Positions 53,015 to 61,423 of a DNA stretch of 64,000 nt are shown one piece after another; the first letter of the stretch is position 1, and the number at the start of each line of letters is the position of its first letter. Origin of the DNA: Arthrobacter sp. ES3-54 (GTDB lineage Bacteria; Actinomycetota; Actinomycetes; Actinomycetales; Micrococcaceae); NCBI RefSeq assembly GCF_029504395.1, contig NZ_JAQFIF010000005.1:124001-188000 (forward strand), written 5' to 3'. The notes beneath the pieces are model-generated. The model searched no databases. It saw nothing but the letters and a program-made list of their open reading frames with translations, and had not been told where the DNA came from. A program made the position numbers and the translations under genes.

Positions 53015-54454
53015 GTGGCAAGCACAGTCGTGACCAAGAGCGGAATCGATGAACGCGGTCTCGCACGGATAGCCCAACGGATGGCGTCGTGGACGGAGAA
53101 GTGGTTTCCGGACGCCTACATCTTCGCCCTCGCCGGCGTCGTCATCATCGCTGTGGCCGCACTGGCCATCGGCGCCTCGCCCCAGGCCATCGCTGACTCG
53201 TTCGGCAACGGCTTCTGGGACCTGACCGCCTTCACCCTGCAGATGGCCATGGTGGTCCTGACCGGCTACGTCGTGGCCACCTCCCCGCCCGTGGCGAAGC
53301 TGATCAACCGGCTTGCCCTCGTGCCGTCAACCGCGCGGACCGCGGTAAGCTTCGTGGCGCTGATGTCGATGTCCGTGTCCTTCCTCAACTGGGGGCTCAG
53401 CCTGATCTTCGGCGGTCTGCTGGCGCGGGCGATTGCCCGCCGCACGGACCTGACCGTGGATTACCGTGCACTCGGCGCCGCCGCGTTCATGGGCCTCGGC
53501 GCCGTCTGGGCGCTCGGGCTGTCCTCCTCCGCCGCGCAGCTGCAGGCCACCGCCGCGTCGCTGCCGCCGGCGCTGCTGAAAATCACCGGCATCCTGGACT
53601 TCGGCACCACAATCTTTACCTGGCAGTCACTGCTGACCCTGGCCATCCTGATGGCCCTCACCACCGTGATTGCGCACTTCTCCGCGCCCCAGGGCGGCTC
53701 GATCCGCACCGCCGAGGACCTCGGCGTGGACCTGGATGACGAGCCGAGCGAGCCCGCGCCGCGTTCCCGGCCGGGCGAATGGCTCGAATACAGCAAGCTC
53801 CTGCCGATCCTGGCCGGAATCCTCACGCTCGGCTGGCTCATGTCGCAGTTCTTCACCAAGCCGTTCCTCAGCGTGGTCAGCAGCCTCAACGGCTATCTGC
53901 TGGTGTTTCTCATCCTGGGCCTGGTCCTGCACGGGACGCCGCGGAACTTCCTGCAGGCGGTCACCAAGGCGGTCCCGGCCACCGCCGGCATCCTGGTGCA
54001 GTTCCCGCTCTACGCCGCGATGGCCGCGATCCTGACCAAGGCCACCGGCCACGGCGGGATGACCCTCTCCGCGCACCTGGCCGAGTTCTTCTCGGACATC
54101 GGCGGCAATGGCGCGTTCGCCGTCGTCATTGCGCTGTACACCGCCCTGCTGGGCCTGCTTGTGCCGTCCGGCGGCGGCAAGTGGCTTGTGGAGGCGCCGT
54201 ACGTGATGCAGTCCGCGACCGACGTCAACATGAACCTCGGCTGGACCGTGCAGATCTACAACATCGCCGAGGCACTGCCGAACCTTGTCAACCCGTTCTT
54301 CATGCTGCCGCTGCTCGCGGTGCTGAGGCTGCGCGCCCGGGACCTGGTGGGCTTCACCTTTCTGCAGTTCGTCTTCCACCTGCCGGTGGTCCTGCTGCTC
54401 GTCTGGCTGCTGGGCATGACCTTCGACTTCGTGCCGCCGGTGATCCCCAAGTAA
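53015..54454 (+). CDS. short-chain fatty acid transporter, AtoE family
   Basis: A 479-residue permease with 11-12 TM helices. AtoE-family features: MASWTEKWFPDAYIFALAGV (about 22-41), TSPPVAKLINRLA, SMSVSFLNWGLSLIFGGLLAR, LGLSSSAAQLQATAASLP, and near the end LVPSGGGKWLVEAPYVM. Members take up short-chain fatty acids such as acetoacetate or butyrate. GTG 53015 has GGAGAGGG eight bases upstream. No degradation genes sit beside it; the CoA-transferase genes at 9-10.6 kb could use its substrate. Its end is followed by a long hairpin. Confidence 0.88.
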   Translation: MASTVVTKSGIDERGLARIAQRMASWTEKWFPDAYIFALAGVVIIAVAALAIGASPQAIADSFGNGFWDLTAFTLQMAMVVLTGYVVATSPPVAKLINRLALVPSTARTAVSFVALMSMSVSFLNWGLSLIFGGLLARAIARRTDLTVDYRALGAAAFMGLGAVWALGLSSSAAQLQATAASLPPALLKITGILDFGTTIFTWQSLLTLAILMALTTVIAHFSAPQGGSIRTAEDLGVDLDDEPSEPAPRSRPGEWLEYSKLLPILAGILTLGWLMSQFFTKPFLSVVSSLNGYLLVFLILGLVLHGTPRNFLQAVTKAVPATAGILVQFPLYAAMAAILTKATGHGGMTLSAHLAEFFSDIGGNGAFAVVIALYTALLGLLVPSGGGKWLVEAPYVMQSATDVNMNLGWTVQIYNIAEALPNLVNPFFMLPLLAVLRLRARDLVGFTFLQFVFHLPVVLLLVWLLGMTFDFVPPVIPK

Positions 54455-54475
54455 CTGTCCTGGATACTAACCGGG

Positions 54476-54546
54476 CTTAACGCAAACTGACCCGCAGCTG
54501 CAGCCGTTACCCATAACGGCCGCAACTGCGGGTCAGTTGGGTTAAG
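54476..54546. terminator. very long hairpin between atoE-type and GNAT genes
   Basis: CTTAAC/GTTAAG, then AACTGACCCGCAG (54485-54497) with a perfect 13-base complement (54526-54538), then CCGTTA/TAACGG around a four-base loop. It covers nearly the whole gap between two convergent genes. There is no T-run, so it may act on both strands or belong to a dispersed palindrome family. Confidence 0.65.
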
Positions 54547-54548
54547 GC

Positions 54549-55553
54549 TTACGCCTGGTCGGAGACGACCAGCGTTTCCGAGCCTTGGACATGGGCTTTG
54601 CCGCTCTCGAGCAGCGGTTCGACGACGGCGTGCAGGGCTGTCATCGCGTCGTCCAGTTCCAGCATCACCGGGTGCTGGTAGGCGATCAGGGCCAGAAGAT
54701 CCCGGACGGCGGCCCGAGCTTGATCCGCGTCGAGCTTGGGTTCGTGTCCGAGGAAAACCTCAGTAGGTTCAGAAGACCCGGCCGCACCGGCACTGTCGGC
54801 GTCGGCGCCTGGAATTCCCTGGGCGTAACTGATGGCGAACCCCTCCAGCCTGCCCTTCCGGCTCGCCGCGATGCCGTGCCCAAAGGCACTGGCCTTGGGC
54901 GCCCGCAGCACGATCGCTCCGTGGGCGCCGCTGAGATCATCCAGGAACAGACGCTGCACCGCGGCGACGCTCAGCTCCCCGGGGCTGTCCCAGCCGTGCA
55001 CGGCGGTGTAGTAGCGTCCCACGACGTCGCTGAGCTCCACCGAGCCTGTGGCCAGGTCTTCGACCTGATCGGTGGCCGCGGACTCCGAGCCGTCGCCGAA
55101 CACCGGCAGCTTGAGCGGCGCCGGGTCAACGACGACGAGGCGGGAGCGCTGGATCGGGGCCAGGCCCGCGGCCTCGGCAAACGCCGCCCCGGGGGTGCCC
55201 GGCTCCACTTTGCAGCGCAGTTTGGACACGCCCGACGGCGCCTGGGCGGCCTCGTGCCGCAGCATGGTCAGCAACGTGGACCCGAGGCCGGCGCGGCGGT
55301 GGTCCCGGGCGACCTCGACATACGCCCAGAGCCGTTCCGGATGCAGCGAGGCCTCGTGGACGACGGCAGCCGCCACGGGAATGGCGACACCGTCCACGAC
55401 GTCCTCGGCCACGATGCAGCGGCGCCACGGGGAATTGCCCGAGGGCGACAGCGTGCCACGGAACTGTCCGGCCTGGACCGTCTCAGGGCCGCCCCAGATT
55501 TCCAGCAGCGCGAGGTCGTCGCCCTCCCGCCATTCCCGGTATGCAATGGCCAT
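54549..55553 (-). CDS. GNAT-family acetyltransferase, tandem-domain size
   Basis: A 334-residue protein. The N-terminal half is a GNAT domain: YREWREGDDLALLEIWGGPE at the start and ARDHRRAGLGSTLLTMLRHE (motif A, acetyl-CoA pyrophosphate loop R-x2-G-x-G, about 92-105). The C-terminal half has the length of a second GNAT domain but no clear motif A, so it is probably degenerate, as in several tandem GNATs. Substrate not known. ATG 55553 is two bases past the glyS stop; a longer open frame lies inside glyS and is rejected. Confidence 0.82.
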   Translation of the reverse strand: MAIAYREWREGDDLALLEIWGGPETVQAGQFRGTLSPSGNSPWRRCIVAEDVVDGVAIPVAAAVVHEASLHPERLWAYVEVARDHRRAGLGSTLLTMLRHEAAQAPSGVSKLRCKVEPGTPGAAFAEAAGLAPIQRSRLVVVDPAPLKLPVFGDGSESAATDQVEDLATGSVELSDVVGRYYTAVHGWDSPGELSVAAVQRLFLDDLSGAHGAIVLRAPKASAFGHGIAASRKGRLEGFAISYAQGIPGADADSAGAAGSSEPTEVFLGHEPKLDADQARAAVRDLLALIAYQHPVMLELDDAMTALHAVVEPLLESGKAHVQGSETLVVSDQA

Positions 55554-55555
55554 GA

Positions 55556-56941
55556 TCAGGCGCCGATCAGCCGTGCGGCCAGGTAGCCCTCCACCTTGTC
55601 CAGGGAAACGCGTTCCTGGCTCATGGTGTCGCGTTCGCGGATGGTGACGGCCTGGTCGTCCAGGGTCTCGAAGTCCACGGTGATGCAGAACGGGGTGCCG
55701 ATCTCGTCCTGGCGGCGGTAGCGGCGGCCAATGGCGCCGGCGTCGTCGAACTCGATGTTCCAACTCTTGCGCAGTTGGGCGGCGAGGTCCTTGGCCTTCG
55801 GAGATAGGTCCTCGTTGCGGCTCAGCGGCAGCACGGCTGCCTTCACCGGGGCCAGGCGCGGATCAAGCTTGAGCACGGTGCGGATGTCCACGCCGCCCTT
55901 GGCATTGGGGGCCTCGTCCTCGGTGTAGGCATCGATCATGAAGGCCATGAACGAGCGGGTGAGGCCGGCCGCGGGTTCGATCACGTATGGGGTGTAGCGC
56001 TCGTTGGTGGCCTGGTTGAAGTAGCTCAGGTCCGCGCCGGAGGCCTTGGCGTGGGTGGAGAGGTCAAAGTCGGTGCGGTTGGCGATGCCCTCGAGCTCGC
56101 CCCACTCCGAGCCCTGGAAGCCGAACCGGTATTCGATGTCGGTCGTGCCCTTGGAGTAGTGGCTGAGCTTGTCCAGCGGGTGCTCGAAGAAGCGCAGGTT
56201 CTCTTCGCGGATGCCCAAGCCCGTGTACCAGGACATGCGTTCCTTCATCCAGTACTCGTGCCACTGCTCGTCGGTGCCGGGCTCGACGAAGAATTCCATC
56301 TCCATCTGCTCGAACTCGCGGGTGCGGAAGATGAAGTTGCCGGGCGTGATCTCGTTGCGGAACGACTTGCCGATCTGGCCGATGCCAAACGGCGGCTTCT
56401 TCCGCGAGGTGGTCAGGACGTTGCCGAAGTTGACGAAGATGCCCTGGGCGGTTTCGGGCCGCAGGTAGTGCAGGCCTTCCTCGCTGGCGACGGGGCCGAG
56501 GTAGGTCTTGAGCAGGCCTGAGAATTCGTGGGGTTCTGTCCACTGGCCGCGGGTGCCGCAGTTGGCGCAGGCGATGTCCTTGAGGCCGTTCTCGGCGGGA
56601 CGGCCCTTCTTCTCCTCGTACTCTTCCTCGAGGTGGTCCGCGCGGTAGCGCTTGTGGCAGGACAGGCACTCCACCAGCGGGTCGGAGAAGACATCGACAT
56701 GGCCGGACGCTTCCCAGACCTGGCGGGGAAGGATGACGGAGGAATCCAGGCCTACGACGTCTTCGCGGCCGCGGACCACGGACTGCCACCACTGGCGCTT
56801 GATGTTTTCCTTGAGCTCGGCGCCGAGGGGCCCGTAGTCCCAGGCAGAACGGGAGCCACCATAGATTTCACCGGCCTGGAAAACGAATCCCCGGCGCTTG
56901 GCGAGGGAAATGATCTGGTCAAGGACGGATTTTGCTGCCAT
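55556..56941 (-). CDS. glyS: glycyl-tRNA synthetase, homodimeric type
   Basis: A 461-residue class IIa synthetase of the alpha2 type. Class II motifs: [19 protein letters not shown] (near motif 1), [20 protein letters not shown] (motif 2, given at 20), [14 protein letters not shown] (motif 3, Arg), with the Gly-specific [17 protein letters not shown] (about 154-168). Zinc-type CxxC pairs ([16 protein letters not shown]) are present. The C-terminal anticodon-binding domain is complete. It charges tRNA-Gly. It forms a two-gene unit with the GNAT gene. Confidence 0.97.
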   Translation of the reverse strand: MAAKSVLDQIISLAKRRGFVFQAGEIYGGSRSAWDYGPLGAELKENIKRQWWQSVVRGREDVVGLDSSVILPRQVWEASGHVDVFSDPLVECLSCHKRYRADHLEEEYEEKKGRPAENGLKDIACANCGTRGQWTEPHEFSGLLKTYLGPVASEEGLHYLRPETAQGIFVNFGNVLTTSRKKPPFGIGQIGKSFRNEITPGNFIFRTREFEQMEMEFFVEPGTDEQWHEYWMKERMSWYTGLGIREENLRFFEHPLDKLSHYSKGTTDIEYRFGFQGSEWGELEGIANRTDFDLSTHAKASGADLSYFNQATNERYTPYVIEPAAGLTRSFMAFMIDAYTEDEAPNAKGGVDIRTVLKLDPRLAPVKAAVLPLSRNEDLSPKAKDLAAQLRKSWNIEFDDAGAIGRRYRRQDEIGTPFCITVDFETLDDQAVTIRERDTMSQERVSLDKVEGYLAARLIGA

Positions 56942-57063
56942 GGGAACTCCAATTTTGTACAGGGCCGCTGGGTGCGGTCCGCGGTGTCAGCCCCGGGTCA
57001 CCGGCTGGTTGCCGGACGGGGGGAAACGAACAGTGCGATGCAAACTCCAAGCCTACCGGCCCG

Positions 57064-58029
57064 CTACCGCTTCAGCGCGCCGCGGGGCCAGGGCAGGGTG
57101 GCCAGGATGATGGCGCCGAGCGTCAGTACGGTGCCGAGGAATGTCGGGAGCGCGATCACAGTTCCGGGCACCGGCACTATCAAGTCCAGTCCGAGGGACC
57201 CGAGCAGCTGTCCGGCGATCATCCCGAGGCCGGTGACCAGCACGCCCAGGCTGCGGACCAAGAGGGCACCGATGCCGATGAAGATGCAGCCCAGTGGGCC
57301 GCCAAGGTAATACCACCACTGCGCCGGCAGGGGGTTGCCGGCCCCGGCCACGGCAAGTTTGACCAGCCAGGCCACCCACAGCAGGGCGCCCCCGGCGATG
57401 AAGTTCACGAGTGTCGCGGCGATGGGAGTGCCGTAGTGCACGGTGGCCGTGCCGTTCATGGCCTGCTGGAAACTCATCAGGATCCCGGCCAGGAGCGGCA
57501 GCATCACGGGCACAAACAGCTGCAGCCCGGATTCCCCGGCGCTGAACCTGGGCGACACCGCCCAGGCGACGGCTGCGACGGTGAGCACACTGCCGAGCAC
57601 CCGGATGCCGGTGATAGGTCTCTTCCCCGCCGGCCCGATCCCCATCCGGTCCACCAGCAGGCCGCTGAGGGTCTGCCCCGTCACGGCAGCCACCGTGAAG
57701 AGGGCAACTCCGAGCAGTCCCACAGTGAAGGACTGGGCGAACACGAAGAAGGCCCCGATGCAGCCGGCCATCACGTAAAAGGGCGGAAACTGCCGCTCGC
57801 GCACGGCCGGCAGGATCCGGGCCAGGCCGGCCCGGCCTTTGGGCAGGGTCAGCGAGATGACTGTCATCACCACCAGTCCGGTGCTGAAGCTGACCACCGC
57901 GGCGCCGATTCCGTCGCCCAGCACCACCCCGAGTGCGCCGTTGATCCGGCCCTGGACCGGGATGAACAGTCCGGTCGCGACGGCCATGGGCAGGCCCACG
58001 ATCAGCGGGAGCCGGGGGGTGTGGGTCAT
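57064..58029 (-). CDS. DUF606/YdcZ-family DMT permease
   Basis: A 321-residue membrane protein with ten helices in two five-helix repeats, each of DUF606 type: GLFIPVQGRINGALGVVLGD (about 19-38), then SFQQAMNGTATVHYGTPIAA (about 185-204) in the second repeat. A single chain with both repeats, rather than the paired half-size form seen elsewhere. Transport role inferred from the DMT superfamily; substrate unknown. ATG 58029 is chosen for TAAGGTGG eight bases upstream; GTG 58038 would place it inside that site. Divergent from the S4 gene by 33 bp. Confidence 0.85.
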   Translation of the reverse strand: MTHTPRLPLIVGLPMAVATGLFIPVQGRINGALGVVLGDGIGAAVVSFSTGLVVMTVISLTLPKGRAGLARILPAVRERQFPPFYVMAGCIGAFFVFAQSFTVGLLGVALFTVAAVTGQTLSGLLVDRMGIGPAGKRPITGIRVLGSVLTVAAVAWAVSPRFSAGESGLQLFVPVMLPLLAGILMSFQQAMNGTATVHYGTPIAATLVNFIAGGALLWVAWLVKLAVAGAGNPLPAQWWYYLGGPLGCIFIGIGALLVRSLGVLVTGLGMIAGQLLGSLGLDLIVPVPGTVIALPTFLGTVLTLGAIILATLPWPRGALKR

Positions 58030-58062
58030 TGGTGCCACCTTAGGTCAGGCATTATTGCTTGT

Positions 58063-58299
58063 ATGAGCAATCCGGAATTCGAAGACATCACCATCCGCGA
58101 CAGCATGATCCGGCTGGGCCAGCTGCTAAAGCTCGCGAATCTGGTGGAGGACGGCGTGGAGGCCGCAGAACTGATCAAGAACGGGCTGGTCAAGGTCAAC
58201 GGGGAGATCGACGAGCGCCGCGGCCGTCAGCTTCACGACGGCGACACCGTCACCGTGAACGCCCGGACCGTGCGGATCAGCGCGCCAGCAGCCTCCTAG
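58063..58299 (+). CDS. S4-domain RNA-binding protein (YbcJ/YaaA type)
   Basis: A 78-residue protein that is almost only an S4 domain: IRLGQLLKLANLVEDGVEAA, LIKNGLVKVNGEIDERRGRQ, LHDGDTVTV. Small single-domain S4 proteins bind structured RNA, often rRNA or tRNA; no partner is known here. The start ATG 58063 has no Shine-Dalgarno sequence; TATTGCTTGT just upstream could be a -10 region, giving a leaderless message. After the stop, a 28-bp copy of the gene end, stop codon included, follows. Confidence 0.88.
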   Translation: MSNPEFEDITIRDSMIRLGQLLKLANLVEDGVEAAELIKNGLVKVNGEIDERRGRQLHDGDTVTVNARTVRISAPAAS

Positions 58300-58343
58300 C
58301 CGCCTGCCCGGGCGCACGGCCTCCTAGCTGCTCGTCCGGGCGC
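58291..58343 (+). repeat. 28-bp duplication of the S4 gene's 3' end
   Basis: GCCTCCTAGCCGCCTGCCCG... at 58291 and GCCTCCTAGCTGCTCGTCCG... at 58319, each about 25 bases and with TAG at the same place. In the second copy the TAG is not used. Confidence 0.75.
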
Positions 58344-58389
58344 GGCTACTTCTTCGTCGCGGCTGCTTCTACCCCCGCGGCTACTTCTT
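58342..58389 (-). repeat. three copies of the esterase gene's 3' end
   Basis: GCGGCTACTTCTT at 58342-58354 and 58377-58389, and GCGGCTGCTTCTA at 58359-58371. The copy at 58377 contains the esterase stop codon (minus strand Lys-Lys-stop). Confidence 0.75.
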
Positions 58390-59037
58390 GGAGTTGAGCA
58401 CCACGTGCGTCAGGAACTCCGAGACGTGGCCGACTTCCTGCTGGTTAATGCCGTGCCACATACCCGTGTACAGGACCTTGGTGAGCTTCACGTGCTTGCG
58501 GACCCAGCCGATGGTGTAGTCAATCTTGTCCTCGGTGATCACCGGGTCCTGCTGGTCCCGGCCCCAGAACAGCGGCACTGTGCCGTCCAGTTCGCCGTCG
58601 CGGAAGCTGGGATCGTCGCCCGCGTCGACGACAAACCCTGACAGGCCGACGACGGCGGCGAAGTCCGCCGGACGCTGCCGCAGCAACGTGGTGGCCATGG
58701 CCATGCCCATCGAGAACCCCAGCAGCGTCACCGACGGGTGGTTGGCCTTGACGCCGTCGAGCCAGTCCTGGACATACGCTGCGGCGACCTTGACGGCGTC
58801 GAGCGAATAGTCAATGGACGCTGTCAGCGGGAACCAGGTGAAGCCAGGACCCTCGGTGAGCGGGGCGCGCAACGAGGCCACCGCGAAATCCTGCGGGAGC
58901 ATCTCCGCCAGGCTGAGCAGGTCCTGTTCGTTGGCGCCGTAGCCATGCAGCAGGACCAGCAGGGGTTTCCCGGCCCTCTCCTGCTCCGGCTTGGACCAAA
59001 GGACGACGGGGGCCGGAAGGGCATCAGCGTGAGTCAT
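58381..59037 (-). CDS. phospholipase/carboxylesterase-family alpha/beta-hydrolase
   Basis: A 218-residue hydrolase of the Abhydrolase_2 (LYPLAL/YpfH) type. Oxyanion region LVLLHGYGANEQDLLSLAEM (about 29-48), nucleophile in LLGFSMGMAMA (Ser, about 112), acid in DQQDPVI, and His in YTGMWHGINQQE. Likely a carboxylesterase; substrate unknown. ATG 59037 matches family N-termini; 45 more in-frame codons upstream have no similarity and overlap the divergent gene's leader. No strong ribosome site. Confidence 0.85.
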   Translation of the reverse strand: MTHADALPAPVVLWSKPEQERAGKPLLVLLHGYGANEQDLLSLAEMLPQDFAVASLRAPLTEGPGFTWFPLTASIDYSLDAVKVAAAYVQDWLDGVKANHPSVTLLGFSMGMAMATTLLRQRPADFAAVVGLSGFVVDAGDDPSFRDGELDGTVPLFWGRDQQDPVITEDKIDYTIGWVRKHVKLTKVLYTGMWHGINQQEVGHVSEFLTHVVLNSKK

Positions 59038-59113
59038 GGAACCATTCTTACAGTTACCCGCCGGTAACAACTCACGGTGGCGTAGCTTAACGTGAACAGT
59101 GCAGGATAAGGGG

Positions 59114-59995
59114 GTGAGCGAAACCGAAGCCATGGAAAATTCACCGGACCCCTCAGCGGAGACTGTCGTCACCCACCCGTGGACCCGCTATGTGGCCATG
59201 GGCGACTCCTTCACGGAAGGCATCGGCGACCCGGAACCGGCCAGCCCTGGCGGCCACCGGGGCTGGGCAGACCGCGTCGCCGAGGAACTCAGCCGCGGCC
59301 ACAACGACTTCGCGTACGCCAACCTGGCCGTCCGCGGCCGGCTGCTGCAGCAGATCGTGGACCAGCAGATGGCGCACTGCCTGTCCCTCAAGCCGGATCT
59401 CATCACTCTCTCCGCGGGCGGCAACGACCTCATCCGCCCGGGCGGTGACCCTGACGTGCTGGCCGAAAAGCTGGACTCGGTGGTGCAGATCCTGAGCCTG
59501 GGCGGCGCCACCGTGGTCCTGTTCAACGGCCCGGACACCGGTTCCACGGTGTTGGGCCGGATCCGCAGCAAGGTGGCCATCTACAACGAGAACCTGCGCA
59601 CCATCGCCGCGCGCCACGACGCCGTGATCGCGGATATGTGGTCCCTGCGCCAGCTCAATGACCCGCAGATGTGGAATGCTGACCGGCTGCATTTCTCACC
59701 GCTGGGCCACCACACGATCGCGGCCATGGTGCTGGACTCGCTGAACGTTCAGCACACCCTGCAGCCTCTCTCCCCCAAGCCGCTGCCGCAGCGCAGTTGG
59801 CGCGAGGCGCGTAGCGGGGACCTGGTGTGGGCCAAGGCGTATTTTGTCCCCTGGGTGGTGCGGCGCCTGCGGCACAGGTCCTCGGGCGACGGCGTGACGG
59901 CCAAGCGGCCCCTGGCCGGCCCGGTGTTCGGTCCCGGCGTTCCGCTCGGCTCCGGCGAAGGTCCGCCCGGCGCCGAGGACGCAGTGCGGTCCTGA
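59114..59995 (+). CDS. SGNH/GDSL-family hydrolase
   Basis: A 293-residue intracellular SGNH hydrolase. Blocks: VAMGDSFTEGIGD (block I, Ser about 32), AVRGRLLQQIV (block II, Gly), LSAGGNDLIRPG (block III, GxND, about 102) and DRLHFSPLGHHTI (block V, Asp and His, about 195). No signal peptide. The last 60 residues are basic then Gly/Pro-rich. Esterase or lipase activity is expected; substrate unknown. GTG 59114 is preferred (AGGA seven bases upstream); GTG 59099 or ATG 59132 are possible. Confidence 0.88.
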   Translation: MSETEAMENSPDPSAETVVTHPWTRYVAMGDSFTEGIGDPEPASPGGHRGWADRVAEELSRGHNDFAYANLAVRGRLLQQIVDQQMAHCLSLKPDLITLSAGGNDLIRPGGDPDVLAEKLDSVVQILSLGGATVVLFNGPDTGSTVLGRIRSKVAIYNENLRTIAARHDAVIADMWSLRQLNDPQMWNADRLHFSPLGHHTIAAMVLDSLNVQHTLQPLSPKPLPQRSWREARSGDLVWAKAYFVPWVVRRLRHRSSGDGVTAKRPLAGPVFGPGVPLGSGEGPPGAEDAVRS

Positions 59996-60084
59996 GCCTG
60001 TGGGGCATAAGCTGGAGGAACACTTCTCCGGCCCTACAGATGAGCCCGCAATGAGAAGGCCCAGCAGCTGAAAGGCCCCATACC

Positions 60085-60702
60085 GTGAGCAGCATGTTCT
60101 TCTGGATCATCGTGTTGTCGTTCCTGGTTCCCGTGGCCATGCGCCTCTACCGCCGGTCCGTCCGCGGCCGGAACCAGGGCACGCCGGGACAGTTCGGCCA
60201 GTTCCCGGGCAACCAGAACGACCCCGGCAACCAGAGCAACCAGCCGCGGGATGGCTACACACAGCAGGACTACTTCGGCGGCTTCGGCCAGCTGGGCGCC
60301 CCGAAGCAGCCGGGACCGGCCAACCAGCCGTACCCCAACCAGCCGTACCCAAACGCGCAGGACCCCAGTCCCCGGTTCCCCAACCAGCCGTTCCCGAACG
60401 TGCCCTACCCCGGCCAGCAGTACCCGGGTCCGACCGGCTACCAATCCCCCGTTCCCTACGAGGACAGCCCCGAGTACCTGAACAACCCGCCGCAACCGCA
60501 GCGGCAGGCACCCCCAACTCCCCCAGCGCCGGCAGCAGGACAGCCGCAGGCACCGCAAATCCCCCATCAAACTCCGCAGGTGCCGTCGGGCGCGCAGGGC
60601 TACCGGGCCCGCAAGCTGGCCGAACTCGACCAGCAGTACAGCGACGGCAAGCTGTCCATGGAGGATTACATGGCCCAGCGCGCTGAAATCATGAAGGGCT
60701 AG
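60085..60702 (+). CDS. single-pass membrane protein with proline-rich linker and SHOCT tail
   Basis: A 205-residue protein, function unknown. One TM at the N-terminus (MSSMFFWIIVLSFLVPVAM region), basic RLYRRSVRGRN, a long Pro/Gln/Asn/Tyr-rich linker (about 30-165) with NQPYPNQPYPN-type repeats, and a C-terminal SHOCT-like helix pair: KLAELDQQYSDGKLSMEDYM (about 175-194). SHOCT domains are thought to mediate oligomerisation. GTG 60085. It ends 13 bp before the convergent isochorismatase-like gene, and its last 11 bases recur nearby. Confidence 0.78.
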   Translation: MSSMFFWIIVLSFLVPVAMRLYRRSVRGRNQGTPGQFGQFPGNQNDPGNQSNQPRDGYTQQDYFGGFGQLGAPKQPGPANQPYPNQPYPNAQDPSPRFPNQPFPNVPYPGQQYPGPTGYQSPVPYEDSPEYLNNPPQPQRQAPPTPPAPAAGQPQAPQIPHQTPQVPSGAQGYRARKLAELDQQYSDGKLSMEDYMAQRAEIMKG

Positions 60703-60735
60703 CTCACAAAGGGGGCTAGGACCCTGAAGGGCTAG
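60691..60735. repeat. duplicated gene end between two convergent genes
   Basis: TGAAGGGCTAG at 60692-60702 (SHOCT gene end) recurs at 60725-60735, inside the end of the opposite gene; a related AAAGGGGGCTAG lies between at 60708-60719. Confidence 0.6.
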
Positions 60736-61282
60736 CGAAGTCGACGTCGGCCGCGTTGACCGTTCCCGCCGTGCGCCCCGGGGCCTTGTGGTACTGCCAG
60801 TACAAATTGGTGTGGGCCACCACCATTTCCGGCGGCGGGGCGCCAAAGTCGGTCAGGTCCTCGGTGGTGTGGGCGTCGGCAACCAGCGTGACGTCGTAGC
60901 CGCGGGTGATCGCGCCGTGGAGGGTGGAGCGAATGCACTCGTCGGTCTGCGCGCCGGCCAGGAAGAAGCGGCCGATGCCGCGATCGGCCAGCACGGACTC
61001 CAGGTCGGTGGCCTCGAAGGCGTCGCTGTATTCCTTGGCCACCATCGGCTCCGAATCGCGCCGCGCGAGCTCCGGCACATACTGCCAGCCGTCGCTGCCG
61101 CGCGGGAGTTCCTCGCCGTTGTGCTGCACCCAGACGACGTCCACCCCGGCACCGCGCGCCTTCTCCACGAGGGCGGCGATAGTCGCGACGACGTCGTCGC
61201 GGCGGTAGGCCTCCGCGACGACGCCGACCTGCATATCGACGACGAGCAATGCCGTGTTGGGGCGGTTGATGAGCGTGGTCAT
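60716..61282 (-). CDS. isochorismatase-family cysteine hydrolase
   Basis: A 188-residue hydrolase of the isochorismatase-like fold. Catalytic triad visible: Asp in LLVVDMQVGVV (about 16), Lys in MVAKEYSDAF (about 83) and Cys in LAGAQTDECIRSTLHGA (about 115). Members split isochorismate, nicotinamide, N-carbamoyl amides and similar compounds; this short form is closest to the general cysteine hydrolases, so no substrate is given. Stands alone; ATG 61282. Confidence 0.87.
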   Translation of the reverse strand: MTTLINRPNTALLVVDMQVGVVAEAYRRDDVVATIAALVEKARGAGVDVVWVQHNGEELPRGSDGWQYVPELARRDSEPMVAKEYSDAFEATDLESVLADRGIGRFFLAGAQTDECIRSTLHGAITRGYDVTLVADAHTTEDLTDFGAPPPEMVVAHTNLYWQYHKAPGRTAGTVNAADVDFASPSGS

Positions 61283-61423
61283 GGTGCCTCCCGGATCGTG
61301 GCTGTCGCTGCCTGCCTACTCTAATCCCGGACCCCGGAACCAACGAGGGGTCACCCGCAGCCCATGATCCGGTGCCGGATGGGCGCGCAAGTGGCCCCGC
61401 GTTGGAGTAGAAACCGAGAGGTG

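Noticed and set aside
54549..55763. Longer N-terminus for the GNAT protein
   Set aside because: The extra 70 codons lie inside glyS out of frame and look like shadow sequence; ATG 55553 follows the glyS stop by two bases.
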